Shown here: positions 23,943-31,089 of the stretch, in pieces
How the letters are laid out: every line of letters begins with the position of its first letter
Numbering within the stretch: position 1 is the stretch's first letter
Source of the DNA: Nocardiopsis dassonvillei_B
GTDB lineage: Bacteria; Actinomycetota; Actinomycetes; Streptosporangiales; Streptosporangiaceae
Direction of reading: 5' to 3'
Length of the DNA stretch: 64,000 nucleotides
Assembly (NCBI RefSeq): GCF_964273065.1
Contig: NZ_OZ186815.1
Coordinates: 3,596,001 to 3,660,000, forward strand
Translations under genes and position numbers: made by a program
The notes under the pieces: model-generated
The model's input: the letters and a program-made list of their open reading frames with translations, nothing else
The model's database searches: none
What the model was told of the DNA's origin: nothing

Positions 23943-24761
23943 ATGACGAAGAACAGCGGATCCCGCACCGAGACCCCGTGGACCGGCATGGTGCCGGTGG
24001 ACGACACCGCCCTGGCCGTGACCGACACCGGCGGGACCGGGACCCCCGTGGTCTACCTCAACGGGCAGTTCGCCACCCAGGGGTACTGGCGGCGGACCAT
24101 CGCCGAGCTCGGGCCGGGGTGGCGGCACATCACCTACGACGAGCGGGCCCGGGGCAGGAGGTCGAAGACCTCCTCGGACTACTCCTTCGAGGCCGCCGTC
24201 CGCGACGTGGACGCGGTCCTGGCCGCCCGGGGCGTGGAGCGGGCACTGGTGGTGGGCTGGTCCTACGGGGCCTACGTGGGCGCCCACTGGGCCTCCCGGA
24301 ACCCGGACCGCGCCATCGGCGCGGTCCTGGTCGACGGCGCCCAGCCCTACGACTGGATGGACGAGGCGATGGAGCAGCGGATCTGCGGGCTGTTCCGGCG
24401 GGTCGCCCTGTTCGCACCGCTGCTGCGCCCCACCGGCCTGCTCCCGCGGATGAACGCCGAGCAGATGGCGCAGAGCAACATCGAGCTCGGCCGGCTCGGC
24501 GGGGAGAAGGAACTGGGCGCCGTCCTGGACGCCACCACCGTCCCGCTGCGGTACGTGCTCGCCTCGGGAACGTCCCTGGGGAGCAGGGGCGAGGAGCAGG
24601 AGGTGATCCGGGCGGGCATGGACCCGGTGTTCGAGCGCAACGAGAACATCCGGCTCTTCGCCAAGGTCCCGAGCAACCACGGCGCGATCCTCAGGAAGGA
24701 CTTCCGCGCCATCGCCGGTGCGGTCCGCGAGGTCGCCGCCCTGGACGGGCGCGACCACTGA
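23943..24761 (+). CDS. Alpha/beta hydrolase fold protein
   Basis: This 272-residue hydrolase has an oxyanion region VVYLNGQFATQGYW, nucleophile elbow GWSYGA with Ser107, and a late His candidate in SNHGAILRKDF. The ATG at 23943 has AGGAG about 9 nt upstream. The substrate cannot be inferred. It is in line with the DUF4097 gene. Expression probably ends at the inverted repeat 24790-24830, which faces the convergent FBP-domain gene. Confidence 0.87.
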   Translation: MTKNSGSRTETPWTGMVPVDDTALAVTDTGGTGTPVVYLNGQFATQGYWRRTIAELGPGWRHITYDERARGRRSKTSSDYSFEAAVRDVDAVLAARGVERALVVGWSYGAYVGAHWASRNPDRAIGAVLVDGAQPYDWMDEAMEQRICGLFRRVALFAPLLRPTGLLPRMNAEQMAQSNIELGRLGGEKELGAVLDATTVPLRYVLASGTSLGSRGEEQEVIRAGMDPVFERNENIRLFAKVPSNHGAILRKDFRAIAGAVREVAALDGRDH

Positions 24762-24789
24762 CCGCGGCGGGAGGGGCCCGCGGGTTCCC

Positions 24790-24837
24790 CGACATGCGGG
24801 CATGCCGATTCGTCGACATGCCCGCATGTCCCCCTGC
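24790..24837. terminator. 8-bp-phased hairpin between convergent genes (locus 7)
   Basis: GACATGCGGGCATG (24791-24804) pairs with CATGCCCGCATGTC (24817-24830). The sequence divides exactly into octamers CGACATGC, GGGCATGC, CGATTCGT, CGACATGC and CCGCATGT, with GTCGAC at the centre. It is both a probable two-way terminator and a member of the octamer repeat family. Confidence 0.7.
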
Positions 24838-24926
24838 CGGCGGTGGAGGGGGTCTTCGCCGGGCGCGTACGACGCACCGGGCCCGCCACCGCGGGACGGC
24901 CGGGAACACCCCGGCCGGAGGCCGCC

Positions 24927-25418
24927 TCAGCCGCTGAGCCGGTCCAGGAACCCGTCCAGGTTCTCCACCAGGCGCTTCACCTTCTCGTCGACGGTCAGGG
25001 ACTCCGCGAAGCGGCCTCCCGGTTCCGGCTGCTTGAGCCCCCGCACGTACAGCGAGCACGCGAAGTCCGTGCACATGTGCAGCCCGATCGTGTTCCCCTC
25101 GCGTCCGGCCCTGCCCACGCGCGGTGCCACCATGAGCGCCACGCCGGGCCCCTGGCGGCTGGTCACGCACACCGAGCACAGAGCCCGGCGGGACCCGTTG
25201 TCCGCGCCGGTGAGCCGGAACGCCACGCCCACCGGACCGTCGCCGCGTTCGACGACCAGGTACGCCCGCTCGTGCGCCGTCGGGTCGCGCCAGCCGAGGA
25301 AGTCCAGGTCCTCCCACGGTCGTGTGTCCAGATCGCGCGGGAGGGCCAGCCGCTTGGCCTCGCCCTTGGAGCAGTTGATGAACGAGCCGCGGATCTCGTT
25401 CTCGGTCACGGGAATCAT
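24927..25418 (-). CDS. FBP domain-containing protein (FusB-like treble-clef zinc finger)
   Basis: This 163-residue protein starts with an N-terminal helix (TENEIRGSFINCSKGEAKRL) and PWEDLDFLGWRD, followed by a four-cysteine treble clef (CSVC ... C-x4-C in MCTDFACSLY). That is the actinobacterial FBP family, related in its zinc-binding domain to FusB-type elongation-factor-G-binding proteins. It likely acts on ribosomes or EF-G; this is inferred. The ATG at 25418 overlaps the stop of the upstream reading frame (ATGA). A GTG at 25409 has the better-spaced AGGA and is the alternative start. Confidence 0.85.
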   Translation of the reverse strand: MIPVTENEIRGSFINCSKGEAKRLALPRDLDTRPWEDLDFLGWRDPTAHERAYLVVERGDGPVGVAFRLTGADNGSRRALCSVCVTSRQGPGVALMVAPRVGRAGREGNTIGLHMCTDFACSLYVRGLKQPEPGGRFAESLTVDEKVKRLVENLDGFLDRLSG

Positions 25419-25829
25419 TCCTGTGACGCTAACAGCGCCCTTCCCCAGCGGGCAACGGCATTGTTCCCGCTGGTCCCGGGACCGCGCAGCGAGCGCGTCG
25501 CCTCCAGCAGGGTCGTGTGGACGTACTCCGGTTCCGGGCTCCCGACCATCGCTACCTTGTCGTACCCCGCGACCACGATGTCCGGCCGCAGCTCCACCCC
25601 CGGTGCCGCTCCCCCGGGACCTCGGCAGGGTGCGCGGGGAGGGCAGCGGTCCCGAGAGCCCGGCGCGCACCGACCGGTCCGGGCAGACCGTGAAAGCGAG
25701 CCCCCACCGCTCGGTGGCCGGGTCGAGGTACATTCCCGGCCCGGTCGCCTCCGCGCACCGGACGGCGCTCAGGAAGGGGTCGTCCTCGCGGTGCTCGATC
25801 GTGTACACCCTCCGGATCGTCTGGGTCAC
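25415..25829 (-). pseudogene. Frameshifted hypothetical gene upstream of the FBP gene
   Basis: GTG 25829 with AGAGGT upstream opens a protein-like frame (TQTIRRVYTIEHREDDPFLS ... YLDPATERWGLAFTVCPDRS) that degrades near 25620. A different frame then looks protein-like (VELRPDIVVAGYDKVAMVG) and stops at 25415 in an ATGA overlap with the FBP gene. The span (415 nt) is one base out of frame, and the switch falls in G-runs near 25600-25630. It is either a true frameshift or a sequencing error in a homopolymer. No family recognised. Confidence 0.5.
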
Positions 25830-25978
25830 CCGGACCTCTCCCGCCCAATCCCCGGGACCCGCCGGCCGGCCGGGGTCCGCGTGGGGCCCGAGCCCGGCGG
25901 GGCCGTGCACCCACGGTCCCGGGGACCCCGGCACGGCCGCCCGCATCCGGCACGCCGTCGGGGCGAGACCTCGGCCTG

Positions 25979-26641
25979 TCAGACCGACGCCGGGACGCGC
26001 GGTGCTCCGGAGCCCATGCGGCGGGCGGTCAGGGCCAGCCCGGCGATGAGCGCCACCTCGCCCAGGTTCCCGACGGCCAGTGGGGCGGTCGGTACGGCGG
26101 CCGCCAGGAACATCAGCGCCGCGCCCGCGAGCATCCAGAACTCTCGGCGGGACACCGCCAAGGCCAGGCCGACTCCCACCAGCACCAGGATGGTGGCGAT
26201 GGAGGGGATCGGCGGGGCCGGTTCGGCGGCGGAGTAGCGCAGGGCGTCCCCCTCGGTCCCGGCGACCAGGGTGAGCTCGAACAGCTCGAACACCACTCCG
26301 TAGGCGATGAGCAGGGCCGCCGTTCCGGCGAAGGCGGCGCCGACCCAGCGGGGCCGGGCCCAGCCGAGCCCGGCGTCCCGGGCCGCGTTGTGGGCGAAAA
26401 CGATGAGCAGCGGCGTCACCAGTGCGTGCACGACGAATCGGGGCAGGTTGAGCGCGTACAGCAGCGGGCCCTCCCCCAGCGTGGAGCCCAGGGCGACGAC
26501 GCCGTTGTCGTACACCAGACCGGCCGCGACCAGCACGGCGAGCCAGGTACCGGCGGACCGGCGGGTGAGCGCCAGGCGGACGAGCCAGGCGGTCAGGCAC
26601 AGGTGGACCAGTGCGAAGACCGCGAAGACGAGGGAGACCAT
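25979..26641 (-). CDS. Hypothetical polytopic membrane protein
   Basis: This 220-residue protein starts at ATG 26641 with AAAGG upstream. Six or seven hydrophobic segments spread over its length (VSLVFAVFALVHLCLTAWL ... LLIVFAHNAA ... ATILVLVGVGLALAV ... LGEVALIAGLAL), and His/Asn residues in PRFVVHALVTPLLIVFAHN may line a site. No family is recognised. It follows the four-TM gene 26723-27178 by 81 bp on the same strand and is probably in its operon, downstream of the MarR-type gene. Confidence 0.72.
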   Translation of the reverse strand: MVSLVFAVFALVHLCLTAWLVRLALTRRSAGTWLAVLVAAGLVYDNGVVALGSTLGEGPLLYALNLPRFVVHALVTPLLIVFAHNAARDAGLGWARPRWVGAAFAGTAALLIAYGVVFELFELTLVAGTEGDALRYSAAEPAPPIPSIATILVLVGVGLALAVSRREFWMLAGAALMFLAAAVPTAPLAVGNLGEVALIAGLALTARRMGSGAPRVPASV

Positions 26642-26722
26642 CGGGAACCTTTTCTCTCGCTTTCCGAGGTATTTTGTCACGGTTCCCCGGTTCGGGCTCT
26701 CCAACCCTTTCGAGTCTCCGGT

Positions 26723-27178
26723 TCAGGCGGCGGAGCCCGGGCGGACGATCATGAGCACGACGACCACGGCCCACAGCAGGTTGTAGAACCCGCTCCACAT
26801 GGACAGCCTGCCCAGCGCCGACCTCTCGCCGGGCTCGCGCAGCGCCTCGCGCTGGCGGGGGTGGATCTGCCAGGCGAGCAGGATGCCCGCGGCGGCGGTG
26901 AGGACCATCGCGACGTTGACCCAGATCTCGGCCATACGCCCCTGGAGGAGGGCCAGGGCGATGCCCACCACGGGGACGACGATGCCGATGAGCGCGTAGA
27001 CCCGGGTGATGCGGTGCAGGACGAGCGCCGTGTTCCGGCTGCGTTCGCCGCCCTGCACGGGCGCGCCGGCCGGGACGGCGACCGGGACGTAGCGGGGGAA
27101 CAGGCTGGTGGCGACGGCGGAGCCGCCGACGAACACGATGCCCGCCAGGACGTGGATCGAGAGCAGGAGGTCTTCCAT
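26723..27178 (-). CDS. Four-TM membrane protein (CopD/DUF2269-like)
   Basis: This 151-residue protein has four predicted membrane helices and an N-terminal LLSIHVLAGIVFVGGSAVATSLFPRYVP, with a conserved His9 of the kind seen in CopD/DUF2269-type small membrane proteins. Function unknown. The ATG at 27178 has GAGGAG six nt upstream. It is preceded by the twin CTTCAG-N5-CTGAAG palindromes (27201-27245) and by the marR gene, so MarR control is likely. Confidence 0.75.
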   Translation of the reverse strand: MEDLLLSIHVLAGIVFVGGSAVATSLFPRYVPVAVPAGAPVQGGERSRNTALVLHRITRVYALIGIVVPVVGIALALLQGRMAEIWVNVAMVLTAAAGILLAWQIHPRQREALREPGERSALGRLSMWSGFYNLLWAVVVVLMIVRPGSAA

Positions 27179-27200
27179 GGGTGACTCCTCGGTGCGTTAC

Positions 27201-27245
27201 CTTCAGACAGGCTGAAGCTTAGGGCATGCTTCAACCATGCTGAAG
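27201..27245 (-). promoter_or_regulatory. Twin 17-bp palindromic operators, second pair
   Basis: CTTCAG-ACAGG-CTGAAG (27201-27217) and CTTCAA-CCATG-CTGAAG (27229-27245, one arm mismatch) start 28 bp apart, 23-67 bp upstream of the membrane-protein start. Motif and spacing match 5991-6035. Confidence 0.75.
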
Positions 27246-27255
27246 GCGGGGTCGG

Positions 27256-27720
27256 TCAGCCCCGGGGAACGGAGGAGAAGGCCGCGCGGAACGCCGCGCC
27301 GACCTGGCGCTGGACCGGGTCCGCGTCGGGGCCGAACAGCTCCTCGTCGACCCGCGCGATCTCCCGCCCCGCCCGCTCCAGGAGTTCCCGTCCGCGCGGG
27401 GTGGCCTCGATGCTCGAGGCCGCCCCCGGCCGGGCGGTGAGGTCGCGCACGAGGCCCGCCGCGACCAGGGCCTTCACGCCCGTGTGCGCGCTCTGCACGG
27501 TGATCCCCGACATGCGGGCCAGATCGCTGAACGAGATGCCCGGCACCCCCGCGATGTGGCCGAGCAGGCCCAGGCGGGCGACGGTGAGGTCCAGCGGGGC
27601 CAGCGCGGCGCCGAGTTCGTTCTCCACCCGCCGGGCCAGCGTCAGGACCAGAACGGAGACGCTCAGTGCGGGCGGGCCGGGGCGGTCGTTCTCGGTGCTC
27701 ACCGCTCCAGTGTCCCCCAT
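27256..27720 (-). CDS. MarR family transcriptional regulator
   Basis: This protein of about 154 residues (ATG 27720; GTG 27702 is an alternative, and neither has a clear ribosome binding site) has a MarR winged helix: LGLLGHIAGVPGISFSDLARM, SGITVQSAHTGVKALVAAGLV, then the wing and EATPRGRELLERAG. It sits directly upstream of the four-TM gene, with two 17-bp palindromes in the gap. Its own promoter region is shared with the leaderless small ORF on the other strand. Confidence 0.87.
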   Translation of the reverse strand: MGDTGAVSTENDRPGPPALSVSVLVLTLARRVENELGAALAPLDLTVARLGLLGHIAGVPGISFSDLARMSGITVQSAHTGVKALVAAGLVRDLTARPGAASSIEATPRGRELLERAGREIARVDEELFGPDADPVQRQVGAAFRAAFSSVPRG

Positions 27721-27747
27721 GGGCGGGGTGCGGGGCGTCCACGGAGA

Positions 27748-27775
27748 TTGTCCGGGTACCCCTAGGGGGTATAAT
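27748..27775 (+). promoter_or_regulatory. Sigma-70-type promoter overlapped by a CsoR-like palindrome
   Basis: TTGTCC (27748-27753), a 16-bp spacer and a perfect TATAAT (27770-27775) precede ATG 27782 by 6 nt, which predicts a leaderless transcript. TACCCCTAGGGGGTA (27757-27771; arms TACCCC/GGGGTA) covers the spacer and the start of the -10 box. G-tract palindromes of this kind are known operators of copper-sensing CsoR repressors. The assignment is by resemblance only. Confidence 0.6.
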
Positions 27776-27781
27776 GCGACC

Positions 27782-27913
27782 ATGGACGACTCTCCGACCT
27801 GTGCCGCCGCCTCCGCTCTCGGGCCCCTGGAGCTCTCCCTGCCGTTCCGCCTGTTCGGCCTGTGTCTGCGGCTGCGCCTCGTCCTCTCCGGGGGCTGCCC
27901 CGGGGGGCGGTGA
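27782..27913 (+). CDS. Leaderless 43-residue small ORF
   Basis: ATG 27782 lies at the expected transcription start of the promoter 27748-27775, so it needs no ribosome binding site. The product has three cysteines (residues 7, 27 and 39) and a hydrophobic/basic middle (LSLPFRLFGLCLRLRLVLSG). It could be a small membrane or metal-binding peptide, or a regulatory uORF. No gene follows closely; the next is the MHS transporter at 28167. Not recognised. Confidence 0.45.
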   Translation: MDDSPTCAAASALGPLELSLPFRLFGLCLRLRLVLSGGCPGGR

Positions 27914-28024
27914 TGCGGCCCTGGGCTGGTGCGACTGCCTGTCGGTGTTCGCCCACTCACCGAACGTTCGGTCAGTACACATGGTCTGAACTGCTCAAAC
28001 CTCGCCCTGCTGTTCTAAATGCCG

Positions 28025-28089
28025 TAGGTCACATGGCATAGTGTCCTAGGGCTCGTGACCTATGTCTCGACACATCCGTCCTGTGTCGA
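28025..28089 (+). promoter_or_regulatory. Two dyads upstream of the MHS transporter
   Basis: TAGGTCAC (28025-28032) is inverted as GTGACCTA (28055-28062), and TCGACACA (28067-28074) is inverted as TGTGTCGA (28082-28089). Both pairs are perfect 8-bp arms within 140 bp of the transporter start. They are probable regulator sites; the protein is unknown. Confidence 0.5.
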
Positions 28090-28166
28090 TTCGGCGCCCG
28101 CCCCCGGGCGCCGGGCGCGGCCCACGGGAGTGACCGACCCCGGTCGGCAGACATTACGGAGCAGCA

Positions 28167-29522
28167 ATGGCAACATCCGAAGCCACGGCATCGGGACCCG
28201 CCCCCCTGGACGCCAAGGAGCGGCGCAAGGTCCTGGCCGGGACCATGGTCGGCACCACCATCGAGTGGTACGACTTCTTCATCTACGCGCAGGCGGCCGG
28301 CCTGGTCCTGGCGCCCCTGTTCCTCGCCCCGGTGTCGGAGGCGAACCCCGGGCTGGCCCAGATCCTGTCGTTCGCGACCATCGGCATCTCCTTCCTGTTC
28401 CGTCCCCTGGGCGCCATCGTCGCGGGCCACCTGGGGGACAGGTTCGGCCGGAAGAAGGTCCTGGTCGCCACGCTCGTCATGATGGGCGTCGCCACCTGCC
28501 TCATCGGTGTGCTGCCGACCTACGCCCAGATCGGCGCGGCCGCCCCCGTCCTCCTCATCACGCTGCGCATCCTCCAGGGCTTCTCCGCCGGCGGCGAGTG
28601 GGGCGGCGCCGCCCTGATGTCCGTGGAGCACGCGCCGGTGAACAAGCGCGGCTTCTTCGGCGCCTACCCGCAGATCGGCGTGCCCTGCGGCATGATCCTG
28701 GCGACCTTCATCGTCTGGCTCATCACCATGGTCATCGGCCAGGACGCCTTCCTCGCGTGGGGCTGGCGCATCCCGTTCCTGCTGTCCTTCCTGCTCATCA
28801 TCATCGGCCACCTCATCCGCAAGACCGTGGAGGAGTCCCCGGTCTTCAAGCTGATGCAGCAGCGCCGCGCCAAGTCCTCCGCCCCGCTGGGCACCCTGTT
28901 CCGCAAGAACACGAAGGAGGTCGTGCTCTCCGCGCTGATCTTCCTCGCCAACAACGCGGCCGGGTACCTGGTCATCGCCTTCCTGGCCACCTACGCCTCG
29001 ACCGCCCTGGGCATGGAGCGCGGGCCGGTCCTGCTGGCCACCACCCTCGCCTCCTTCGGCTGGCTCATCTCCACCCTGTACGGCGGCTGGGTCAGCGACC
29101 GCTGGGGCCGGGTTCGCACCTTCCAGATCGGCTACGTCCTGCTCGCCGCCTGGGCGGTGCCGATGTGGTTCCTCGTCGACACCGGCGACATCTTCATGTA
29201 CTTCGTCGGCGTCTTCGTCTTCTGCCTCACCCTGGGCCTGAGCTACGGTCCCCAGTCCGCGCTGTACGCCGAGATGTTCCCGGCCGAGATCCGCTACTCC
29301 GGCGTCTCCATCGGCTACGCCCTGGGCGCGATCCTGGGCGGTGCCTTCGCCCCGATGATCGCCCAGATGCTGCTGGAGAACACCGGTGTCTCCTGGAGCA
29401 TCGGCGTCTACATGGTCGTCGCCGCCGCGATCTCCTTCCTGGGCGTCTCGCTGGTCAAGGAGAGGATGGGCGTCGACCTGCACGTCGAGGACGAGGACGG
29501 CGAGGCCGCCAAGGCCTCCTGA
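28167..29522 (+). CDS. MHS family MFS transporter
   Basis: This 451-residue protein has about twelve membrane helices and the metabolite:H+ symporter (ProP/ShiA/KgtP-like) signatures. These are GTTIEWYDFFIYAQAAGL in TM1, GHLGDRFGRKKVL after TM2, RILQGFSAGGEWGGAALM in TM4, and MFPAEIRYSGVSIGYALG. It likely imports an organic acid, betaine or similar metabolite with protons. The ATG at 28167 has GGAG 6 nt upstream. It is monocistronic, closed by the terminator at 29547-29578. Confidence 0.93.
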   Translation: MATSEATASGPAPLDAKERRKVLAGTMVGTTIEWYDFFIYAQAAGLVLAPLFLAPVSEANPGLAQILSFATIGISFLFRPLGAIVAGHLGDRFGRKKVLVATLVMMGVATCLIGVLPTYAQIGAAAPVLLITLRILQGFSAGGEWGGAALMSVEHAPVNKRGFFGAYPQIGVPCGMILATFIVWLITMVIGQDAFLAWGWRIPFLLSFLLIIIGHLIRKTVEESPVFKLMQQRRAKSSAPLGTLFRKNTKEVVLSALIFLANNAAGYLVIAFLATYASTALGMERGPVLLATTLASFGWLISTLYGGWVSDRWGRVRTFQIGYVLLAAWAVPMWFLVDTGDIFMYFVGVFVFCLTLGLSYGPQSALYAEMFPAEIRYSGVSIGYALGAILGGAFAPMIAQMLLENTGVSWSIGVYMVVAAAISFLGVSLVKERMGVDLHVEDEDGEAAKAS

Positions 29523-29546
29523 CCCCGCGGATCCGACCGCGCCCGG

Positions 29547-29578
29547 GGGCGGTACGGCGACTCGTCGCCGTACCGCCC
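29547..29578 (+). terminator. Terminator of the MHS transporter gene
   Basis: A perfect 15-bp stem (29547-29561 with 29564-29578) starts 25 bp after the stop. Confidence 0.8.
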
Positions 29579-29587
29579 TCTCCCCTT

Positions 29588-29611
29588 GTCGACACGGGGC
29601 CGCGCCGACGA
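29588..29611. repeat. 8/16-bp-phased GTCGAC array (locus 8)
   Basis: GTCGAC (29588) and GCCGAC (29604) are 16 bp apart with GGGGCC at the intermediate octamer. The block is short and lies between the terminator and the LacI-type operator. Confidence 0.4.
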
Positions 29612-29614
29612 TAG

Positions 29615-29628
29615 TGGGAGCGCTCTCA
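29615..29628 (+). promoter_or_regulatory. LacI-family (CebR-type) operator
   Basis: TGGGAGCGCTCTCA differs in one base from the perfect palindrome TGGGAGCGCTCCCA, the known binding site of CebR-type LacI repressors controlling cellulose/cellobiose genes in streptomycetes. It lies 30 bp upstream of the DUF1349 gene start. Confidence 0.7.
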
Positions 29629-29657
29629 CTGCTGTCCCCCGAGCGAAAGGCGCCACC

Positions 29658-30236
29658 GTGTTCACCGACATGACCTGGATGAACGAGCCCCCCTCCTGGC
29701 AGGTCGAGGAGGGCGTCCTCACCGTGGCCACCGGGGACCGCAAGGACTTCTGGCGGCACACCCACTACGGGTTCGTGCACGACGACGGCCACTTCCTGTA
29801 CACCGAGGCCACCGGGGACTTCACCGTCCAGGCCACCTTCGAGGGCGACTACCTGGAGCAGTACGACCAGGCCGGGCTGATGATCCGGGCCGACGAGGAG
29901 AACTGGATCAAGACCGGCACCGAGTTCGTCCACGGCGGGCTCGACGTCGGCGCGGTCGTCACCCGCGGGCACTCCGACTGGTCGATGGTCTCCCTGCCGC
30001 GGACCGGGGGCTCCTTCCGTCCGGTGACCGTCCGGGCGGTCCGCACCGGCGACACCGTCAACGTCCAGTATCTCGACGGCTGGGGCGCCTGGCGGCTGCT
30101 GCGCCTGGCCCACCTGCCGCTGGGCGGGACCTGCCGTGTGGGGGTCATGTGCTGCTCACCGCAGCGGGAGGGGTTCCGCGCCGTCTTCCGGGACTTCTCG
30201 GTCTCCCCGGAGATCCCCGAGGACGACCACGCCTGA
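29658..30236 (+). CDS. DUF1349 family protein (concanavalin-like fold)
   Basis: This 192-residue protein has the DUF1349/YSH1-like lectin-glucanase fold, with motifs FWRHTHYGFVHDDGHFLY, YDQAGLMIRADEENWIKTGTE and VNVQYLDGWGAWRLLRLAHLP. The family is probably involved in carbohydrate binding or turnover; its reaction is unproven. GTG 29658 has AAAGG about 8 nt upstream. The CebR-type operator just upstream implies sugar-responsive repression. A 13-bp stem terminator separates it from the convergent lipase. Confidence 0.87.
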   Translation: MFTDMTWMNEPPSWQVEEGVLTVATGDRKDFWRHTHYGFVHDDGHFLYTEATGDFTVQATFEGDYLEQYDQAGLMIRADEENWIKTGTEFVHGGLDVGAVVTRGHSDWSMVSLPRTGGSFRPVTVRAVRTGDTVNVQYLDGWGAWRLLRLAHLPLGGTCRVGVMCCSPQREGFRAVFRDFSVSPEIPEDDHA

Positions 30237-30243
30237 AGGCCGG

Positions 30244-30276
30244 GGGCGGGTCGGCCGGGAGGGGGCCGACCCGCCC
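30244..30276. terminator. Bidirectional terminator between DUF1349 and lipase genes
   Basis: A perfect 13-bp GC stem (30244-30256 with 30264-30276) with a 7-nt loop lies between convergent genes. Confidence 0.78.
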
Positions 30277-30296
30277 GAGCGGGGGAGGGGAGGTGG

Positions 30297-30968
30297 TCAG
30301 GTGATGGTGGAGCGCACGCCCGAGATGACCTCGGAGCTCCACATCATCGAGATGTGCTCCAGGCAGCCGGTCCGGATGTTGGAGGCGCCCTCCAGGGACG
30401 TGCTGGACGTCGGGGAGATGACCAGGTCGCAGGGGGAGCGGAAGGTCGTGTAGACCGTCGACCCGGGCGTGGGGTCCCCGGCGTTGAGCTCGTTCAGGAA
30501 CGACGACCCGTGCCGCATCTCCGCGCAGGAGGTGACGATGCCCGGGCACAGGCTCGCGATGTCCGTCCCGTTGTTGGGGCCCCCGATCGAGATCCAGTGG
30601 TGGACCTTCCCGGCGCCGCCCAGGTTCTTGATGTACCAGCGGGACGACAGCCCGCCCATGGAGTGGGTGACCAGGTGGACCCTGTCGGTGCCGTGCCGGG
30701 CCAGGATCCCGTCCACGTAGGAGGAGAGCTGTCCGGCGATGGTCTTGTTGGAGCGGGCCCAGTCGTAGGTGAAGACGTGCAGCCGGTCCTGCGGGTAGCC
30801 GGAGGCGGTCAGCTGGGCGCGCATGGTGGACCACTGCTCGCCCTTGCCGGCGAAACCGTGGATGAAGATGACGGGGGTCTGCGGCGCTGCGGCCGCGGGC
30901 GCGGCCTGGGCGAAGGAGAGCACGACGGCCAGCAGCAGGCCGCTCAGAACGGAGAGGAGGCGTTTCAT
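30297..30968 (-). CDS. Secreted lipase (Bacillus LipA-like alpha/beta hydrolase)
   Basis: This 223-residue secreted lipase has signal peptide 1-28 (cleavage near APAAAA), oxyanion motif IFIHGFAGKGEQW, and nucleophile elbow THSMGG with Ser103 (the A/T-H-S-M-G box of Bacillus LipA/LipB and actinobacterial esterases). Asp and His in the C-terminal half include SPCDLVISP. Four cysteines probably form disulfides. ATG 30968 has GGAGGA upstream. It hydrolyses lipid esters outside the cell. It is divergent from the LAL regulator gene. Confidence 0.9.
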   Translation of the reverse strand: MKRLLSVLSGLLLAVVLSFAQAAPAAAAPQTPVIFIHGFAGKGEQWSTMRAQLTASGYPQDRLHVFTYDWARSNKTIAGQLSSYVDGILARHGTDRVHLVTHSMGGLSSRWYIKNLGGAGKVHHWISIGGPNNGTDIASLCPGIVTSCAEMRHGSSFLNELNAGDPTPGSTVYTTFRSPCDLVISPTSSTSLEGASNIRTGCLEHISMMWSSEVISGVRSTIT

Positions 30969-31089
30969 GGGGGGTCCTCCGGATCGGCGGGGGGATCTGG
31001 AGCGAGTGTGTGACACCGGCCGCCGGCCGCGCATCGGCTGAATCGCCGGTCCCTTTACATCTTTTTAACTCGTGGGTAACTTTTGGTGG

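Noticed and set aside
24127..24417. Arg/Pro-rich small ORFs on the strand opposite the alpha/beta hydrolase
   Set aside because: Composition bias of antisense GC-rich DNA; no ribosome binding site.
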